A stretch of DNA of 64,000 nucleotides from an uncultured Subdoligranulum sp. (GCA_945830575.1 CALZZE010000003.1:1-64000), one strand, 5' to 3'; positions 34,901 through 43,059 are shown, counted from the stretch's first letter. Program-made: numbers and translations. The notes: generated from the letters alone by a model not told the origin.

Positions 34901-35191
34901 GGGCGTGACCAGCGGCGTGGCGGTAGGCCTTGGGGTGGCCGTGGGCGCACGGGTTGGACGCACCGTGGCCGTGGGCGCTGCGGTAGGGGTTGGCTCCGCT
35001 GTGGCGCTGGCGGTCGGGGTGGGCGCGGCGGTGGCCGCAGGCGCACTGTCCGTGGGCGCGGGGGTCTGCTGTGTGGTCGTGGGGGTCTCCGCTGCCCGGC
35101 CTGGCCGGGTCAGGAAAAACGCGCCCGCACCCACAATCACGGCGGTGGACAGCAGCGCAGCCAGCCATGCAATCAGAGGGGAGTGTTTCAT
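31991..35191 (-). CDS. Subtilisin-like S8 serine peptidase with IPT and kelch-like C-terminal domains
   Basis: A 1,066-residue exported protease. It has an N-terminal signal anchor, a Pro/Thr/Ala-rich spacer (about residues 35-120), and the S8 catalytic domain with Asp in VAVLDTGADLANP, His in GHGTHVSGIIAAEW and Ser in NSGTSMAAPMVTGAAA. Between His and Ser sits an inserted beta domain (about 33500-33900) that is AT-richer than its surroundings. After the protease comes an IPT/TIG-like domain (VSESGDSIIITGAWFGTDKGTVTLND) and a beta-propeller-like region with kelch-type repeats (DLWCYDPVNNGWSPCASLP, LLRYHPASDTWEPLTPAS). There is no C-terminal anchor signal. GAAGGAG precedes ATG 35191. Confidence 0.87.
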   Translation of the reverse strand: MKHSPLIAWLAALLSTAVIVGAGAFFLTRPGRAAETPTTTQQTPAPTDSAPAATAAPTPTASATAEPTPTAAPTATVRPTRAPTATPRPTATPLVTPSPTPEPEPDAAPTAAPTATPAPAPGSFIKDLTRYQWEHTNNDQTLPKGVSFQNGFQINSPNWNQPNTENAVGVVAVLDTGADLANPDLDDVLLSNADRYNPAGGANGYNPLETDVTKMFDTFGHGTHVSGIIAAEWNGFGTSGVANGVKILPVRICDTQGLDTLANVRKAYQYLSAAVDNGLNLVAINNSWGDQELYGELDDLVTQLGEKGVISVFSSGNASRDTDQTPRLAAGLKGNPYAIVVNSSARDGTPSAMSNWGDGTTDLYAPGQDILSTLSKDGVKESGRTMYLADFDKNAQYPASVQSIPNGKTLLDSGAPSGTGTTLSPTEQNIDFDGDGKAFTGAEIFQKEVTTIPTVDGPKESSSYNVYLKIPVEGLTETTHMSFRYYVTSNPSVIEYTTLDVSGAAKGTDGKWSWVNARCVDMNSYFVKDSCWNTFSFPLSDLTEADGSIYLRLQFPAYMTYDDLALYLDCLGYGEEQNTACYGINSGTSMAAPMVTGAAAVVAKAQGLPAGTDRDMTRTDYAELARERVRILKGCTTQSEALAHCTSGGMLDLSLLGDTAQYTPVVECANVSESGDSIIITGAWFGTDKGTVTLNDIDVTPVAPDTWHANSITVPIPSGLTSGLVTVRVTGSNGKTGQNVLELELPGQTDTPLFESSHELPAAWNKQSMPGPMVELNGKLYLFPQDQTNLRWNTADTAGDAACAYQDLWCYDPVNNGWSPCASLPQSMTYVSAAADGDSLMVCATNDDGVSLLRYHPASDTWEPLTPASKLPENASLVRMNGKILVVGKDNTGSVPSNALSVRQWDSDQVTLVSPPEKSAFPTEKLQLLAIGNTLYLAPDNVEIFSETGSQTPCLCKIEFTGGAVLTDLTGTLPAGTTTFAMVALNGKLTLVGVNQVAEYSTKPITESADCWQLNDTGFTAFGRQVSRAPLQYPSAAVCNDRLYVTGSCAWESGRMRLRSTVLSSQ

Positions 35192-35227
35192 GGGTGGTAC
35201 TCCTTCGACAGGGAATTTGTTTTTTCT

Positions 35228-35256
35228 ATTGTATCCTGTGTTTTCCGGATTGGCAA
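35228..35256 (-). promoter_or_regulatory. Sigma-A-type promoter for the subtilase gene
   Basis: On the minus strand TTGCCA, a 17-bp spacer and TACAAT lie 37 bases before the ATG. Confidence 0.6.
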
Positions 35257-35272
35257 GAGGAAATTTCTCTTG

Positions 35273-35372
35273 CAGACTGTCAAAAAAGTCCAATCACAAC
35301 GAGAAACCTTACCATCATTCGTAGGGGCGGGACATGCCCCGCCCGCGAAAGGCGGCCTTACAACTGGTAAAA
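35273..35372. repeat. Dispersed repeat, copy 2
   Basis: CAGACTGTCAAAAAAGTCC, then ACCATCATTCGTAGGGGCGG and a GC-rich inverted segment (GGGCGGGACATGCCCCGCCC). Closely matches the copy at 40428 and the start of the one at 6322. It forms a strong hairpin and lies immediately before the gutted GDPD gene. Confidence 0.75.
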
Positions 35373-35418
35373 TGATGGCACGATGCGGTTCCCGCAGACA
35401 GGAAGGATGTGATCGCCC

Positions 35419-36084
35419 GTGGCGCAGACAACGGACAGGACACTCGCCGCGCAAAAGAGGGCCGAGGCCCGGAGGGCCAGAAAGCTGGCCCGGATGGAAA
35501 ACCAGTGGGCGCAGGGCTCGCTGCTGGTGTTCACGGCGGTCATCATGCCCTTCACAAACTTTTTTGTCGTCTCCGATCTGGTGCGGCAGATCACCGTGCC
35601 GGAGTACATCATGGAGGTCATCGGGGATACGCCGCTGTATTTCGGGCTGTACCTGGCCGTCAGCGACCAGTGCATCCTCACCTCACTGCGGTACGATGCG
35701 CTGGAAAAGGTCAAGGCGCTGGACCCCACCCTGAAAACCGGCTACATCATGGCCATGGGCGTGGGCAATTACTACGACCTGGCCGCGGCGGACATTTTCA
35801 GCGTGGAGAGCACCTTTGTCACCACGGACATGGTCAACGCGCTGCATCTGCGGGGCAAGCAGGTTCATGCATGGACCATCGACGAACCGGCCAACGCGGA
35901 GCGGATGATCCGCCTCGGGGTGGACAACCTCATCACCGGCGACCCGGAAATGGTTCGTGAGGTCATTCAGAAGAGCGAACAGCTGGGGTGGTTCTCTTAC
36001 CTGAGCGATGAAAAATGGACGGAACTGGCCGAGGAAATGGGGGTGAATATGGAAGAGTACGCGTCCCTGCTGGATGCCGCGTAA
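35419..36084 (+). pseudogene. Internally deleted glycerophosphodiester phosphodiesterase
   Basis: The 221-codon ORF joins a basic N-terminus and one membrane segment (LLVFTAVIMPFTNFFVVSDLV ... LYFGLYLAV) to only the second half of a GDPD domain: LRYDALEKVKALDPTLKTGYIMAMGVGNYYDLAAADIFS, then HLRGKQVHAWTIDEPANAERMIRLGVDNLITGDPEMV. The N-terminal half of GDPD, with the catalytic HRG and EN motifs, is missing although the frame is kept, so a large in-frame deletion of a membrane-domain GDPD is likely. A product may be made but should not be an active phosphodiesterase. The likely start is GTG 35419. Confidence 0.72.
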
Positions 36085-36107
36085 AAAAATCACGAAACCG
36101 GGCGGTT

Positions 36108-36142
36108 TTGTACCTGTTTTGTCCCATAACGGGTGGTATAAT
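36108..36142 (+). promoter_or_regulatory. Promoter with 11-bp-spaced direct repeat (site G)
   Basis: TTGTAC (36108) and TTGTCC (36119) are 11 bp apart, then 12 bp ending GGTGG, then TATAAT (36137-36142). It drives the C1 peptidase gene. This is the cleanest member of the family. Confidence 0.65.
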
Positions 36143-36165
36143 GGGGGACACGGAGGAAATCTGCC

Positions 36166-39100
36166 ATGAATCACACCAAAACAACCACCCGTTTGCTGCC
36201 GCTGCTGCTGGCGCTGGCCCTGCTGCTGTGGGCGGCGCCCGCATCGGCGGAGGCTACCCCGGAGACCGCCGCGCAGACCACCTTTGAGGCGGCGCCGGAA
36301 TCCGACAGTGACCTGAATTATCTCAACGACGGCTGGGCGGCCCTGTCTGCCAGAGCGCGGACAGGCCTGCCCCCCTCCTTTGACCTGCGCCAGAGCGGCC
36401 GGGTGAGCGCCGTGCGCGACCAGAACCCCTTCGGCACCTGCTGGACCTTTGCGGTGATGGGCGCGATGGAATCCAACCTGCGCACCCAGGGCGTCACCGG
36501 GGTGGACCTGTCCGAGGCGCAGCTGGCGTATTTCTGCGGGGCCGGCCTGTACCGGCTGGAATCTCTGGAAAGCTATCTGGAGGATGAGCTGAACACCAAC
36601 GCCTTCGACCTGTTCAATGACCCCGCCGCCCGCCTGACCTTCGGCTTCACCGAGGGCGGCAACGATGACATCGCGGTGGGGGCGCTGTCCGCATGGGTGG
36701 GGCCGATCTCCGAGGAAAAAATGCCCTACGCCGATGTGCTGACCGTCTGCGGCGAGGACACCGACAGTGAACAGTTCAAAACCGGCGCGGCCACGCTGGT
36801 GGAATGGTGGGACAGCGACCCTTCGCTGGAATTCGGCGCGGAGTACCATTTGCAGGACGCGCTGTACTTCGGCAAGGGGATGCTCACCGATGGCGGGCGG
36901 GACACCGTCAAGCGGCTGTTACAGGAGTGCGGCGCGCTGTCCATCGGGTACAACAGCTACAACAGCGACGTCTGTGTCAACAACCTGACCGTCACCACCC
37001 AGAACCACGCCGTGCTGCTGGTGGGCTGGGACGATGATTTCGCCGTGGAAAATTTCCCGGAATACTGCCGCCCGACCCAACCCGGCGCGTGGCTGGTGCG
37101 CAACAACTACGGCACCCTCTGGGGGGACGCCGGGTATTTCTGGATCTCCTACGAGGACACTTCTTTAAGCATGGAGCCGGTGTATCTGATGCAGAGCGCC
37201 GACAACTACGACCACAACTACCAGTATGACCGCCTTGGCTGGAAGAGCAGCCTGTCCGCCGAGCTGAACGCCGGGGACGCCTCCGGCGCGGCGTACATGG
37301 CCAACATCTTTGAGACGGAGGGCGCTGACGAGGGCGAGCTGCTGGAGGCGGTGTCCTTCTACACCACCGATGTGAATGTGGAGTACACCATCTCGGTCTA
37401 CACCGGCGTGGAGGCGGGCCGCCCCACCGGCGGCACGCTGGCGGCCAGCCAGTCCGGCACCCAGCTCTATCCCGGCTACCACACCGTCCGGCTGGAACAG
37501 CCGGTCGCGCTGTCCCACGGGGAACGGTTCAGCGTGGTCGTCCGGGTCAGCAACCCGGCGGGCGGCTACGCCTATCCCATCGCGGTGGAGAGCGCCCGCT
37601 CCGAGGAAAAGCCCTACCTGCTGGGCATCACGCCCAGCGTCGGCTTTGTGAGCGCTGTGGACGAGAACGGGCTCCCCGCCGAGTGGTGCGAGGTGGTGGA
37701 GGCCCAGCAGGAACAGGGCGTCTGGCCCACCGCGGTGTGCATCAAGGCGTTCACCACTGACCGGTACGGCCCGGTGCGGTTCTCCTCGCTGAGCGATACC
37801 GTGGCGGAGGGCACCACCGTGACGCTGCATGCCGCCGGGGCGGATGCCATCCGCTACACGCTGGACGGCGCGGAGCAGACCATTTCCGGCAGCAGCGGCG
37901 AGGTCACGCTGCACTTTGGAGCGGATGACACCGTCACGCTGCTGGCGCAGGCGGTGTACGGCGGCACCCTCAGTGAGGAACTTGGGTACACCTACCACAA
38001 GGCCGCCGTGGATGTGGTGGATGTGTACGGCACCGTGGACGGCGGAAAGAGCCGGTACGCGGCGGAAAAAAAGACCGAAAACGGCGAAACCAGCTACCTT
38101 CTGTCCCTGCCTGTGGGAGCCACAATGGCGCAGCTGCAGGTGTGCGGCGGGGACACGGTGCGCATTGACGATACCACCACCCTGCCCGCCGGAACATGGT
38201 CGGGTGAGGTGACACTGGAAGCGGATGAGGACGGCTCACGCCACCGCCTGCTGACGGTGACTGTTTCCAAGGACGGGTACAACGATACGACGTTCGATGT
38301 GTTCCTGTACAGCCCCGGCCCGGAGGAATACGCGGCCTTTGACTGTAAGAACGAGACCATGACCGTCCGGGCCGGGTATCTTTTGGAATACGGCAAGACG
38401 GATTATTCATCGGATGTTGACGAGGAACCGTTTGCCGATGTAACCTACGACTCCTCCGACTTTGATGCAGAGGAGCTGGCCGGGGAGGCGCTGACGGTCT
38501 ACCGGTATCTCGGTATGGTGGACGGCAAACACAACTGGGAGCCGCTGGTGTACGAAAACGGCGAGCCCGTCACCGTCACGGTGCCGGAGCGCCGCACCCT
38601 GCCGATGCTCCAGCCGGACTACGCCGCGTGGGATGGGGAGCATCCCGTGGCCGTCACCGCCAAGATGGACGCCGACCAGTACGACCTGCGCTGGGCTGAG
38701 ACCGAGAGCGGCTGTACCGCCGCGTCGGGATACCACTACTTTGTCAGAACGCCGCCCACCGTCAAGCCGGGGGACGTGCTGTACCTGCATCTGCCCGCCA
38801 CGGCGGAGGAATTTGCCTCCCCCGTTGCCAGACTGGAACTGCCCGCCGCGCCGGGGACTGTCACCGTGACGGGCATTGGGGATGCCACCGGCGACAGCGT
38901 CATGCTGTATCTGGAGCTTCCTGAATGCGGCGAGGGGGAATGGCCTTGGGACACGGAGGTTCCCGACTACCAGGTGGAGTACACCACCGGCGATGGAAAC
39001 TGGTACAACGCCATGCTGTTTACCGAGGAGGGCACCGGCAAAACCTACACCCTCATCACCGGGCTGGAGCCGGAAACGACCTACCACGTGCAGCTGCGCA

Positions 39101-40368
39101 TCGCCGCGCAGACGGGCGAACCCGAAAGCCCCACCAGCCTGCAAACGGGGCGCTGGCCCGGCCCGGTCACGACAGTCGACGTCACCACCGGAAAGGGCTG
39201 CCGCCTGCCGTACTACTTCACCTACAACGGGTTCCGGGTGGACGAGCTGACCCAGTATTTCCTGCTCACCGAGGGGGAAACCCTCACGGTGGAGCCGGAC
39301 TGGGAAACGCTGGAGCAGAACTATGTGTTCCCGGCGGGGGACTACCCTGAGGCGGTGGAGGTCACGCTGGAAGGTGATGTGCCCAGCGTGGAGGAGCTGT
39401 CCTGCGAGATCACCTACCTCACCGGCCGCATGCCGGAGGAACTGACCTACAAGGTCAGCTATTACGATGAAAACGGCCGCTGGCTGGAGAATCTGCGGTT
39501 CACCTTCCTCACCTCCGGCGCAGTGACCTACGACATGCTGCCCACGCCGGAGGGTACCGTTCTGGACGTGGACCGCAACCGCGGCACCGACACGGCCACC
39601 CGGCTTGTCATTGACGAAAAAGGTCGTATGTACGCCGAAACGCCATGGGTCAAATGCCGGGTGAAGGCGGGCACATCCACCGGCTGGGGCAGCGTGGCGT
39701 TTCAGGGCCGCGGGCAGACGCTGTACAACAGCGACCTGACCACCGAGCTGCGCAGCGCGGGGGCTGCCTCGGTCACCGAGGTAGCCAATACCATGGGCGC
39801 CGTCCTGCAAACCCGCATGGGGGACACGCTGCAAACGGAAAATCTGCGTGTGTACGAGGGAATTGCCCAGTGCGTGCTGAACGGCAAGGTCTGCGTGGAT
39901 CTGCAGCAGCTGCCCGACGCCGCCGGAGAGGTCATCGTCACGCTGCGGCTCAAAGACGCGCAGGGCAAGCCCCTCAAGGTGGACTGGACGCAGTACACCC
40001 CGCTGGTGACCCACATGTACGCCAAGGACGAAAACGGCCACAAGGCCGGGGAGGTGGAGTTTCTGGAGGTGGTGAGCGCCAAAGACGATGTGGTGCAGGT
40101 CAAAACCAGCAGCCTGTCCCCGCTGGCGGTGACATGGACCAAAGCGCCGCTGCAGCCCGCCGCGCCCACCGCCGCGCCCCAGCCGGAAACGGAGCCTGCC
40201 CCCACCGCCGCGCCCCAGCCGGAAACGGAGCCTGCCCCCACCGCCGCGCCGGTGGTGAAGAAGGCCGCCATCCCCCGCACCGGCGATGCACAGACCCCGG
40301 CGGTGTGGGTCTGCCTGCTGGCTGTCAGCGCCGCCGGATTCGCCGCCCTGCGCCGCAAAAAACAGTAA
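36166..40368 (+). CDS. Wall-anchored C1 (papain-like) cysteine peptidase, multidomain
   Basis: A 1,400-residue exported protein. After a signal peptide ending near ASA-EA comes a C1 peptidase domain with the oxyanion Gln and catalytic Cys in AVRDQNPFGTCWTFAVMGAM, His in TTQNHAVLLVGWDD and Asn in LVRNNYGTLWGDAGYFWISYED. A lectin-like/beta region follows (EAVSFYTTDVNVEYTISVYTG), then several beta domains including an FN3-like one (ITGLEPETTYHVQLRI). The C-terminus has two copies of PTAAPQPETEPA and a sorting signal, IPRTGD plus hydrophobic stretch plus RRKKQ. It is probably a cell-surface peptidase acting on external proteins. GGAGG precedes the ATG. Confidence 0.88.
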   Translation: MNHTKTTTRLLPLLLALALLLWAAPASAEATPETAAQTTFEAAPESDSDLNYLNDGWAALSARARTGLPPSFDLRQSGRVSAVRDQNPFGTCWTFAVMGAMESNLRTQGVTGVDLSEAQLAYFCGAGLYRLESLESYLEDELNTNAFDLFNDPAARLTFGFTEGGNDDIAVGALSAWVGPISEEKMPYADVLTVCGEDTDSEQFKTGAATLVEWWDSDPSLEFGAEYHLQDALYFGKGMLTDGGRDTVKRLLQECGALSIGYNSYNSDVCVNNLTVTTQNHAVLLVGWDDDFAVENFPEYCRPTQPGAWLVRNNYGTLWGDAGYFWISYEDTSLSMEPVYLMQSADNYDHNYQYDRLGWKSSLSAELNAGDASGAAYMANIFETEGADEGELLEAVSFYTTDVNVEYTISVYTGVEAGRPTGGTLAASQSGTQLYPGYHTVRLEQPVALSHGERFSVVVRVSNPAGGYAYPIAVESARSEEKPYLLGITPSVGFVSAVDENGLPAEWCEVVEAQQEQGVWPTAVCIKAFTTDRYGPVRFSSLSDTVAEGTTVTLHAAGADAIRYTLDGAEQTISGSSGEVTLHFGADDTVTLLAQAVYGGTLSEELGYTYHKAAVDVVDVYGTVDGGKSRYAAEKKTENGETSYLLSLPVGATMAQLQVCGGDTVRIDDTTTLPAGTWSGEVTLEADEDGSRHRLLTVTVSKDGYNDTTFDVFLYSPGPEEYAAFDCKNETMTVRAGYLLEYGKTDYSSDVDEEPFADVTYDSSDFDAEELAGEALTVYRYLGMVDGKHNWEPLVYENGEPVTVTVPERRTLPMLQPDYAAWDGEHPVAVTAKMDADQYDLRWAETESGCTAASGYHYFVRTPPTVKPGDVLYLHLPATAEEFASPVARLELPAAPGTVTVTGIGDATGDSVMLYLELPECGEGEWPWDTEVPDYQVEYTTGDGNWYNAMLFTEEGTGKTYTLITGLEPETTYHVQLRIAAQTGEPESPTSLQTGRWPGPVTTVDVTTGKGCRLPYYFTYNGFRVDELTQYFLLTEGETLTVEPDWETLEQNYVFPAGDYPEAVEVTLEGDVPSVEELSCEITYLTGRMPEELTYKVSYYDENGRWLENLRFTFLTSGAVTYDMLPTPEGTVLDVDRNRGTDTATRLVIDEKGRMYAETPWVKCRVKAGTSTGWGSVAFQGRGQTLYNSDLTTELRSAGAASVTEVANTMGAVLQTRMGDTLQTENLRVYEGIAQCVLNGKVCVDLQQLPDAAGEVIVTLRLKDAQGKPLKVDWTQYTPLVTHMYAKDENGHKAGEVEFLEVVSAKDDVVQVKTSSLSPLAVTWTKAPLQPAAPTAAPQPETEPAPTAAPQPETEPAPTAAPVVKKAAIPRTGDAQTPAVWVCLLAVSAAGFAALRRKKQ

Positions 40369-40375
40369 ACGCCCG

Positions 40376-40410
40376 CCGCCCGCCCCTGTTCCGGGGCGGG
40401 CGGTATTTTT
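40376..40410 (+). terminator. Intrinsic terminator after the C1 peptidase gene
   Basis: CCGCCCGCCCC and GGGGCGGGCGG pair around TGTTCC and are followed by TATTTTT. Confidence 0.88.
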
Positions 40411-40427
40411 CAGCGGCTCAGCCGCTT

Positions 40428-40540
40428 CAGACTGTCAAAAAAGGTCAATCATCACGAAAAACGTTGCCATCATTCGTAGGGGCGGGACAGCCCGTAAGGG
40501 TGCCCTGCAGTCCCGCCCGAAAAAGGTGGCCTTACAACGA
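40428..40540. repeat. Dispersed repeat, copy 3
   Basis: CAGACTGTCAAAAAAGGTC, then GCCATCATTCGTAGGGGCGG and an inverted GC-rich segment, then GGCCTTACAACGATG, paralleling the copy at 35273. Confidence 0.75.
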
Positions 40541-40795
40541 TGTTTCTTGTTTGGCTGCCTACCACGGGGCGTTGCGGGTTTTGGCGCGTGGGGCCACATT
40601 TGAGCGTTAGCGAAAATGGGGAGCGCCAAATGCAGGCCGTGCGCGGCCTGCAACTGCACGAGCGTCCCGGCCTTGCCGGGTGGCGGGCATAAAGCCCGCC
40701 AAGCGGAGGACGCCGCCCCCTACAAACGCAAACTAAGGTTTTTCGACAAGCTGAACAGCCGCCGCGCGGCGGCTGTTTTTACACGATCCGAAGAG
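40541..40795. other. Non-coding GC-rich stretch with hairpins
   Basis: No gene is supported here. The stretch contains several inverted repeats, the clearest being CAGCCGCCGCGCGGCGGCTG followed by TTTTT near 40760-40782, and AAGGTTTTTCGACAAGCTG, which resembles the inverse of the CAGACTGTCAAAAAA repeat start. It may be a composite of degenerate repeat units. Confidence 0.5.
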
Positions 40796-41308
40796 TCAGT
40801 GGATCTTGCCGGCCATGTCCAGCGCGGTCTCCCGGCTCATGGCGTCACAGGCGGCGTCCCACTGGGCCGCCAGACGCAGCAGCGCCGCCCGCAGAGGGCT
40901 GGGACGCTTGACGGTGTCCAGCGCGTTTTGCTGCGCGGCGCGGGACAGCCGGGCATAGTCTTTGTCCATCTGCCGCAGCAGTGCGCCCATGTGGCGCATG
41001 ATCTGCAGCACCTTTTCCTGATTTTCCAAAAAGTAAAAGGCAAATTCCTCGGCGGAGATTTTCTGAACGACCACCACATCCTCGGCCGCCACGGCGGTGG
41101 CAATGCGCGGGGTGCATTCCAGAATGCCCGACACGCCAAAGCACTGTCCCTGCTCCATGGCGGCGATGCGGGTCTCGGTCTTTTTGCCCTCGTCCGCCAC
41201 AATGTCCAGACGGCCCTGTACCACCTCAAACATGGAGGAACCGTACTCCCCCTGCCGGAACAGCACCTCTCCCCGGTGCAGTGTGATGAGATTCTTTTGC
41301 TGTTTCAT
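40796..41308 (-). CDS. Cyclic nucleotide-binding-fold protein, paralogue of 5781-6290
   Basis: A 170-residue CNB protein with ITLHRGEVLFRQGEYGSSMFEVVQGRLDIVADEG, GQCFGVSGILECTPRIATAVAAEDV and the helical tail ENQEKVLQIMRHMGALLRQMDKDYARLSRA. It has no helix-turn-helix. Most of its length aligns with the product of 5781-6290, including the MAGKI C-terminus. ATG 41308 has GGAGGCGTACCG before it, and the longer track ORF is discarded. It sits alone on the minus strand, 40 bp downstream of a lipoprotein gene, with which it may be co-transcribed. Confidence 0.8.
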   Translation of the reverse strand: MKQQKNLITLHRGEVLFRQGEYGSSMFEVVQGRLDIVADEGKKTETRIAAMEQGQCFGVSGILECTPRIATAVAAEDVVVVQKISAEEFAFYFLENQEKVLQIMRHMGALLRQMDKDYARLSRAAQQNALDTVKRPSPLRAALLRLAAQWDAACDAMSRETALDMAGKIH

Positions 41309-41348
41309 CGGTACGCCTCCCTCACTGTGCCTTCTGGCTCTCCTTTCT

Positions 41349-42062
41349 TCAGGGAACATAGGAACGGACCAGCCCGACAACCTCACCGTTCTGGATGGTG
41401 ACGGTGGTGTTATTCGGCGTGAGGTCATCGGGAAGCTGCGCTTCGGGCTGGAGGAAATCGCCCACATACCAGGTCTCGGGTTCTTTCTCAAGGTCAGAGG
41501 CATCCAGATAGGTGAATTCTTCGCTGACCGGCAGGGTGACGGTGCCCAGCGCCCGCCAGGATTTGTAATCGTCAAAACCCGCAAGGTAATAGACCGTCTC
41601 ATCGTCGGTCGCCAGGTCATAGCCGCCCTGCTCCAGACCGCCGTTGAGAACTACCAGACCGGAGTCGGTGCACTCCACCGATTCCAGCAGCACATCCTCG
41701 CCGTTCAGTTCAATGACATCGCCCGGCGCCAGCACGGACACATCCACCATGTCATACAGGTCATATTCGTAGAGGGTGAGGGTCATCTGGGCCTTCCCAC
41801 TGTCGTCCAGAAAGATGCCGTCGGGCGCCACCGCAGCGCCCACCGTGCAGTCGCCAAGGTTGGCAATGTCCACAGACAGAGGCAACGGGCGAATGACCCG
41901 GCCCAGCTCCACCTTGCCGGTGCTTTGGCTGGACGCCTCGCTCTGGGTCACGGCGGGGGCAGAGCTGGCAGCGGCCTGTGAGCTGGCAGCGGCCCCGGAG
42001 CAGCCGGTCGCAGCAGCGGCCACCAGCAGAATTGCGGATAAATAGAGTAGGGTAAGTTTCAT
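41349..42062 (-). CDS. Lipoprotein of unknown function
   Basis: A 237-residue lipoprotein: signal with lipobox ATGC at about residue 21, a Ser/Ala/Gln-rich linker, and an acidic beta-rich body (LSVDIANLGDCTVGAAVAPDG ... NNTTVTIQNGEVVGLVRSYVP). No domain is recognised. It has an ECF-like CTGTAAC promoter 40-70 bases upstream, and GGAGAGAACATC precedes the ATG. The CNB gene 40 bp downstream may share the transcript. Confidence 0.72.
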   Translation of the reverse strand: MKLTLLYLSAILLVAAAATGCSGAAASSQAAASSAPAVTQSEASSQSTGKVELGRVIRPLPLSVDIANLGDCTVGAAVAPDGIFLDDSGKAQMTLTLYEYDLYDMVDVSVLAPGDVIELNGEDVLLESVECTDSGLVVLNGGLEQGGYDLATDDETVYYLAGFDDYKSWRALGTVTLPVSEEFTYLDASDLEKEPETWYVGDFLQPEAQLPDDLTPNNTTVTIQNGEVVGLVRSYVP

Positions 42063-42100
42063 GATGTTCTCTCCTTGTTGTAAAAGCTTGTTACGCCTTT

Positions 42101-42129
42101 ATATATGCACCAGCCGACGGTTTGTTACA
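42101..42129 (-). promoter_or_regulatory. CTGTAAC-type (ECF-like) promoter
   Basis: On the minus strand TGTAAC, 16-bp spacer, CATATAT, preceded by an A-rich tract (GAAAAATC). The spacer contains CCGTCGG, similar to the sites at 43060 and 45120. It drives the lipoprotein gene. Confidence 0.65.
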
Positions 42130-42189
42130 GATTTTTCTGTTTTTTTTCATCGGCCGCCTTTGGCTCCCGGTCCACGCCCCGATCGTAAA

Positions 42190-42267
42190 GGAAACACCGC
42201 ATAATTCCGCTTGCCATACGGCGAGCGAGGTGCGCCAGATGTTACCTGTGAATTGTGCGGTATTGCC
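42190..42267. mobile_element. MITE-like repeat, internally deleted copy (78 bp)
   Basis: It begins GGAAACACCGCATAATTC and ends GAATTGTGCGGTATTGCC, the same terminal inverted repeats as the 172-bp copies, but retains little of the interior. The ATAAG flank resembles the ATAA flank of copy 1. Confidence 0.75.
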
Positions 42268-42340
42268 ATAAGTACTTCAAAAAGGGAAAGCGCCACGCTC
42301 TCCCTTCAGGGGTGATCAAAGGTCAGTGTATTTGCGCCGT

Positions 42341-42706
42341 TCAGCGGACGAGGCCCGGATCACCTGGAACGCTGGTGTGTTCCCGAACGTATACCCAGCC
42401 TCCATTCGGGTTCATTTCCAGACTGCCTTCAAAGTACCAGCTTTCATCGCAGGGGTCGCAGTAGTAGCGTCCCCAGCTGCCCGTGTGCACAGGGCGGTGG
42501 CAAGTCGGGCACAGATATTTTTTGTTGTCGTCGGTGCCCTTCCACTCATAAACGGCATAGACGTGCCGGATGCCTCCCCATGTGACCTCCTTGCGAAGAA
42601 GAACGGAGTACTCCTTGAGGCCGCCTGTCACCTTGTCCATCTCTTCATCGGGCAGGGCCTGCGCTTCGGTGGCTTCGGCGGTGGGCAGCTTCTTTTCGTT
42701 TTCCAT
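42341..42706 (-). CDS. Double-glycine leader protein with zinc-ribbon-like cysteines
   Basis: A 121-residue product. The N-terminus MENEKKLPTAEATEAQALPD is followed by EEMDKVTGG, a double-glycine leader. The mature part LKEYSVLLRKEVTWGG ... carries two CxxC pairs (CPTCHRPVH and CDPCDES), spaced like a small zinc ribbon, and ends VREHTSVPGDPG. The start at 42706 follows GAAAGGAAC. It is downstream of a second double-glycine gene with a 32-bp gap, so the two form an operon under the CTGTAAC promoter at 43060. Either an exported peptide or a leader-bearing RiPP-like substrate; no modification enzyme is adjacent. Confidence 0.65.
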   Translation of the reverse strand: MENEKKLPTAEATEAQALPDEEMDKVTGGLKEYSVLLRKEVTWGGIRHVYAVYEWKGTDDNKKYLCPTCHRPVHTGSWGRYYCDPCDESWYFEGSLEMNPNGGWVYVREHTSVPGDPGLVR

Positions 42707-42738
42707 AGTTATGTTCCTTTCCTTCAGAATCATTTCAC

Positions 42739-43026
42739 TCACGCAATGGGGAAGATCAGCATCTCTCCAACGATGTCACCATTGTTTTTTTGTGTGACAG
42801 CATACATATTTGTGGGTATCTCTGCATTGATCATATGAAAGCGATGATTGATTTTCCAGACGCCCTCGCCCAGAACCGGAACCAGGACAAGCTGCCCGAT
42901 CTCGTACTTGTACGGCAGCTTGATGTCCCAATCCTCATCGGAGACTCCGCCGGTTACGTCCTTCAGAAGGGACTCGTCCAGTTCCTGCGGGCCGTCAGGG
43001 GTCAAAAACAGCTTTTTGTTTTCCAT
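42739..43026 (-). CDS. Double-glycine leader protein
   Basis: A 95-residue product: MENKKLFLTPDGPQELDESL followed by LKDVTGG, a double-glycine leader, then a 68-residue core (VSDEDWDIKLPYKYEIGQLV ... GEMLIFPIA) with no cysteine. It has GGAGACAACACC before the ATG and an ECF-like promoter upstream. It shares the MEN(E)KKL start and leader layout with the gene downstream. Function unknown; a bacteriocin-like or signalling peptide is possible. Confidence 0.65.
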   Translation of the reverse strand: MENKKLFLTPDGPQELDESLLKDVTGGVSDEDWDIKLPYKYEIGQLVLVPVLGEGVWKINHRFHMINAEIPTNMYAVTQKNNGDIVGEMLIFPIA

Positions 43027-43059
43027 GGTGTTGTCTCCTTTCCTGACCGTTCTATCTGT

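Noticed and set aside
31991-35191. Csp-type germination protease partner for the SleC-like protein
   Set aside because: It is a subtilase, but its signal anchor, Pro/Thr-rich spacer and kelch/IPT tail do not resemble CspA/B/C, which lack such domains.
32339-35734. 1,131-aa plus-strand ORF opposite the subtilase
   Set aside because: Shadow ORF: the minus strand carries a complete S8 catalytic triad and signal peptide, while the plus frame has no recognisable domain and a low-complexity tail.
40180-40260. Direct repeat that could look like a CRISPR unit
   Set aside because: It is two in-frame copies of PTAAPQPETEPA in the Pro-rich wall-spanning part of the C1 peptidase; there are no spacers and no cas genes.
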